A stretch of 43,198 nucleotides of DNA from Oscillospiraceae bacterium (GTDB lineage Bacteria > Bacillota > Clostridia > Oscillospirales > JAAYXM01). This document shows positions 39,816-43,198 of this stretch, piece after piece (the stretch's first letter is position 1; each line of letters begins with the position of its first letter). The notes under the pieces are model-generated. The model saw only the letters and a list, made by a program, of their open reading frames with translations, made no database searches and was not told where the DNA came from. The stretch is from contig SVLF01000019.1 in NCBI GenBank assembly GCA_015068085.1, positions 1-43,198 of the forward strand. The letters run 5' to 3'. Position numbers and translations under genes: made by a program.

Positions 39816-42800
39816 ATGCAATTAGTTATTTACAAAGGGTTTGATACTGCGTTTTTAGAAAAAATAGAAAAGAAACCGCTTGTGGATGAATCTGTACTTA
39901 AAAAGATTGATGTTTTATCTTTTGACAAGAGCACACGTAAAAAACTTGAAAGAGAACTGCTTGACCTTGAAGATTCTGATGTCGTTTGGATTACATACCA
40001 GGAATATTCTTTGATTAAAGCCCGAGTTGATGAAGCAGTTGCGGAAGACGGTTTGGAAGTTGTAATTTTCAGAAACAATCTTTTTCCAGACTACTATCCT
40101 ATCGAATTTGAGCTTTCTGAAGAACTAGCCGCTGAAATTGAGTGTGTCCTTGATGGACAGAAACTGGGGGCGCCTAGCGATGACTGCACTAAATTCCTCG
40201 CCGTGTATAATGCACTGGTTCGCATTGATGGACAGTATTATGGCAGCTTCTTTAACTATGAGTATGAAAAAACTGAGCGGATTATCACGAGCGATTTCTA
40301 TCCCACAGGTCGATTACACAGCGACAATGGCAATACTGAATTCCACATCTACTTGAACGAAGATATCGAAACATATCTAAGAGACTTATCTGACATCAAT
40401 GCAATTATGCCAAAAACAATTGGCATTCAGACAACGGGTTGTGAAGTATCCAATAGAATTTTCAATTCGCTGCTTGCATACTGTCAACAGTATAATATTA
40501 AAGCTTGCAGGTATTATGAGCAGCTTGTAGAAGATTCAGCTCAAGAAGCAGAGTTAATCAAGATCGCACAAGAAGACATTGGCATTGAAGGGTTTAAGGA
40601 GTTTAGATCCATTCCTTTTTACAAGAATCCCGATATTGACAAAGAAGTTATTGAGATTTCCCAGGGGCAAATCATTAGAGATATTATTCGCCAGGCTGAG
40701 AATTCGTATGCAGATGAAAAAGGGAAAACCTTCCGCGACATCTTTATCACCGCTTCCACGGGTGCAGGCAAATCTGTTATGTTCCAGATTCCTGCAGTCT
40801 ATCTTGCAAAAAAGTATAATAAGCTGACAATCATTATTGAGCCTGTAAAGGCACTGATGCAAGACCAGAAAGAGAAACTGATCAAAAGCGGATATACGCG
40901 CGTTGAAGCATTTAACTCCGACTTGATTACCCAGGTTGAAAAAGAAGCTGTTTTAAAGAGAATTAAAGATGGCGAAGTTGACTTGCTGTATTTAAGTCCG
41001 GAAACATTATTGTCCTATTCTATTGAAACAATCATAGGTGATCGTGAAATCGGTTTGCTTATCATAGATGAAGCCCATATTGTTACAACCTGGGGTGTTG
41101 GATTCAGACCGGACTACTGGTATTTGGGAAGCTACATTAACCGTCTTCGGCATAATATCCAAACGGCAAGAGGCGTCAACAGAAAAACATATCACTTCCC
41201 TGTTTGTGCGTTCACCGCAACTGCAATCAACGGCGGTGTTGACGATTCTGTTGGTGAAACAGTCATCAGCTTGTATATGGAGAATCCAATAAAGTACATT
41301 GGATATACAAAGCGTACCGATATCAAGTTTAAGATTGATATCAAGTCACGGTCCAAGAAGCCTAAGCCGGAATATGAAGCAGCGAAATCTGCTGATTTAA
41401 GTGTCCGTCTTCAGAATTGGATCGATAAAAAAGAGAAAACCATTGTATATTTCCCGTATGCTTCTCTCGCCGGTGATGCCAAGAGTGGTCTGCGCAGTTT
41501 TGCTGGCATTACTATGAGTGATAGCATTGGAACCTATACCGGTAGAAACATTGACGAACAGAGCATCGAATATTTTAATGCTCAAAAACGGGAAACCTTT
41601 GAGAAATTCAGAAAAGGTACTGCACCCGTAATGTATGCAACAAAAGCATTCGGTATGGGTGTCGATGTTAATGATATCAAAAATGTATATCATTACGCTG
41701 CCACCGGTAATCTGTGCGACTATGTGCAGGAAATTGGTCGTGCTGCCCGTAAAAAATCCATGATAGGATATGCCATTACTGACTTCTACTACAATGATCT
41801 AACCTTTATGAAGGTTCTGTTTGGTATGTCTCAGATTAAGCAATACCAAATCAAAAAGGTTCTTGAAGGAATCTATGAAACTCACAAAAACAAAGGGTAT
41901 GCACGAAGCTTCTTGATTTCGCCTGAATCCTTCACATACATTTTTGGCGGTGACGATTCTTCCTGCATTAACCAGCTCAAGACTTGTCTTCTTATGCTGG
42001 AAAAGGATCTCTACGATAAGTACAACTATAAAGTTCTTATTTCCCGCCCGCAGAGCGTATTCACCAAAGCATATGTAGTTATTCAGCGAGAGCATTTACA
42101 GGAGGTACTGAGTTCTAGATTTGGCCGCTGCTTTACATATATCCAGAAAGGCCGGTATAATGAACTTCAGAAGGATGGCACACTTTTAAGTGATGCCGGT
42201 GATATTTATTCTGTTGATCTGAAGCGAATTTGGGAAGAATTCCACCCCAATATATCTTTCCCCCAGTTCAAGTATTGGTACTTCAACAAGCAAGCAGCAG
42301 CGCACAACAACGTAGAAATCATGCCCGGAATTCGAGATTTCTTTGCCCCTCGACAGAAAGTTTCTGTTGAAGCCAGCAAGGAGTATTTGCTTTGCGATAT
42401 TCGTAATATGCTTTTGGATGATTTTGAATTTATCGCCAACACCCTTTACGATAATTTCCGTAAGCAATACTTTACTATTGAAGATTTTGCAAAACTAATG
42501 AGCGAAAGATACGGAATGGCAAAGGCTCGGATGATTGCAAACTCTCTCTTTGATCTTGTCGATCCCAACTGCACCTGCGTAAAGCGCAGAACAAATGAAG
42601 CAATCGGTCGTACACAGTACTTCCTTGCAAACGGCAACTTCAAAGAATATATGCGCAAATCAGTTACGAAATCTAAAATCATAAGCAATTTCTCCGGCGT
42701 TAAAAGCGCATCCTACTCATCGTACATGAGCCTAGCAAACGATGAATGGTCTGCCCTTTCTTTGAAGTTATTGTCTGTTTTTGGATACATCACCTATGAA

Positions 42801-43198
42801 ATTGTAGGTGGCGAGGAACCGGAAATCTTCATTCGTTTGAATGATCCCAGCAAGATTAGAGGCATTGTAATGGGTAACATATACTACTCCAACAACTATG
42901 TTACAAAAGCTCGGCAAAAGCATGAGCGGGATGTTGCAATCCTCTCTAAGTTCTTCACAGAATTGAAAACAGATGATGAGCGTTGGGATTATATTGAGGA
43001 CTATTTCCTTGGTTACGATGTTCTGGTTAAGGGTGAGGAAACAATAGAAGGTGTCGAAATGCGCCGTTCTATTGATAAAGAACACTCTTATACAACCAAT
43101 GCAATCAGTCGCTGGACAGGTATATATACCTTCTTTGATAAAGCTGATCATCCACTGCTTAAAAAGCTTGAAGAATGTGGTGTGCCAAAACCTGAATA
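39816..43198 (+). CDS. RecQ-like SF2 DNA helicase, 3' end outside the window
   Basis: A 1127-codon frame still open at the right edge. N-terminal ~300 residues are unassigned. The helicase core: STGAGKS (314-320), DEAH (418-421) in LLIIDEAHIV, FTATA (466-470), then ATKAFGMGVDVNDIKN and QEIGRAAR (638-645), giving the RecQ-type second lobe. About 480 unassigned residues follow. This is far larger than housekeeping RecQ (~600), and similar helicases with long flanks are found in phage-defence operons, so it is probably the first gene of an accessory island. Start ATG 39816 has GGGGTG upstream. It could also be a stand-alone repair helicase. Confidence 0.85.
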   Translation, partial: MQLVIYKGFDTAFLEKIEKKPLVDESVLKKIDVLSFDKSTRKKLERELLDLEDSDVVWITYQEYSLIKARVDEAVAEDGLEVVIFRNNLFPDYYPIEFELSEELAAEIECVLDGQKLGAPSDDCTKFLAVYNALVRIDGQYYGSFFNYEYEKTERIITSDFYPTGRLHSDNGNTEFHIYLNEDIETYLRDLSDINAIMPKTIGIQTTGCEVSNRIFNSLLAYCQQYNIKACRYYEQLVEDSAQEAELIKIAQEDIGIEGFKEFRSIPFYKNPDIDKEVIEISQGQIIRDIIRQAENSYADEKGKTFRDIFITASTGAGKSVMFQIPAVYLAKKYNKLTIIIEPVKALMQDQKEKLIKSGYTRVEAFNSDLITQVEKEAVLKRIKDGEVDLLYLSPETLLSYSIETIIGDREIGLLIIDEAHIVTTWGVGFRPDYWYLGSYINRLRHNIQTARGVNRKTYHFPVCAFTATAINGGVDDSVGETVISLYMENPIKYIGYTKRTDIKFKIDIKSRSKKPKPEYEAAKSADLSVRLQNWIDKKEKTIVYFPYASLAGDAKSGLRSFAGITMSDSIGTYTGRNIDEQSIEYFNAQKRETFEKFRKGTAPVMYATKAFGMGVDVNDIKNVYHYAATGNLCDYVQEIGRAARKKSMIGYAITDFYYNDLTFMKVLFGMSQIKQYQIKKVLEGIYETHKNKGYARSFLISPESFTYIFGGDDSSCINQLKTCLLMLEKDLYDKYNYKVLISRPQSVFTKAYVVIQREHLQEVLSSRFGRCFTYIQKGRYNELQKDGTLLSDAGDIYSVDLKRIWEEFHPNISFPQFKYWYFNKQAAAHNNVEIMPGIRDFFAPRQKVSVEASKEYLLCDIRNMLLDDFEFIANTLYDNFRKQYFTIEDFAKLMSERYGMAKARMIANSLFDLVDPNCTCVKRRTNEAIGRTQYFLANGNFKEYMRKSVTKSKIISNFSGVKSASYSSYMSLANDEWSALSLKLLSVFGYITYEIVGGEEPEIFIRLNDPSKIRGIVMGNIYYSNNYVTKARQKHERDVAILSKFFTELKTDDERWDYIEDYFLGYDVLVKGEETIEGVEMRRSIDKEHSYTTNAISRWTGIYTFFDKADHPLLKKLEECGVPKPE

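Overview
The window looks like a chromosomal segment of an anaerobic, spore-forming member of the Clostridia (Bacillota), possibly near the Oscillospiraceae/Ruminococcaceae. The signs are a spore germination protease (gpr) divergent from rpsT, an oxygen-sensitive class III ribonucleotide reductase, an Fe-S L-serine dehydratase, DUF1540 and DegV proteins, strong sigma-A promoters, AGGAGG-type ribosome sites, several TTG/GTG starts, and interspersed multi-hairpin repeats.

Layout. 0.2-9.6 kb: AraC regulator; a D-malate/tartrate dehydrogenase divergent from a LysR regulator that is coupled to a metallo-beta-lactamase-fold hydrolase; a 58-aa DUF1540 protein; an ABC exporter half-transporter; an L-serine dehydratase carrying an N-terminal XRE helix-turn-helix; an FAD oxidoreductase. 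9.6-11 kb: decayed segment with an N-terminally truncated, AT-rich GH3 glycosidase and the tail of an AraC regulator. 11.2-13.2 kb: DUF4143-type ATPase, tRNA-Leu(CAA), a foldback array of small hairpins, and a four-helix-bundle (S23/IVP) gene broken by a frameshift. 13.2-17.4 kb: nrdG, a promoter with a perfect NrdR box, nrdD with a fused glutaredoxin-like domain, and trxB, which together form an anaerobic dNTP-synthesis and electron-donor unit. 17.6-26.7 kb: topB, a DinJ/YafQ toxin-antitoxin pair, a histidine phosphatase plus acyltransferase, gpr/rpsT, a small unknown protein, uxaC and degV. 26.7-28.7 kb: a mosaic of two divergent, apparently paralogous membrane proteins, a gene fragment, a 42-bp echo of the degV 3' end, and a 49-aa ribbon-helix-helix protein.

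28.7-39.4 kb is the best-understood part: a histidine operon (TrpR-like YerC/HisR regulator, then hisZ-hisG-hisD-hisC-hisB-hisH-hisA-hisF-hisIE) followed by a polar amino-acid ABC importer. A consensus promoter upstream of the operon makes a leader that contains a short ORF, MLRHKHTHQSI, with three His codons in eleven, overlapping one of two alternative RNA stems. This looks like a histidine attenuator. A second promoter carries the palindrome ACTTTA-N6-TAAAGT. The same palindrome, with the same spacing, overlaps the -35 of the importer promoter, so the importer is predicted to carry histidine or a precursor and to share the regulator. No histidinol-phosphate phosphatase is in the cluster.

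39.8 kb to the end: a large RecQ-like SF2 helicase, open at the right edge, probably the first gene of an accessory or defence-type island. Other notable items are two copies (1.2 and 25.5 kb) of a ~220-bp structured repeat whose stems differ in sequence but keep their pairing, and a second repeat family at 17.4 and 36.1 kb.
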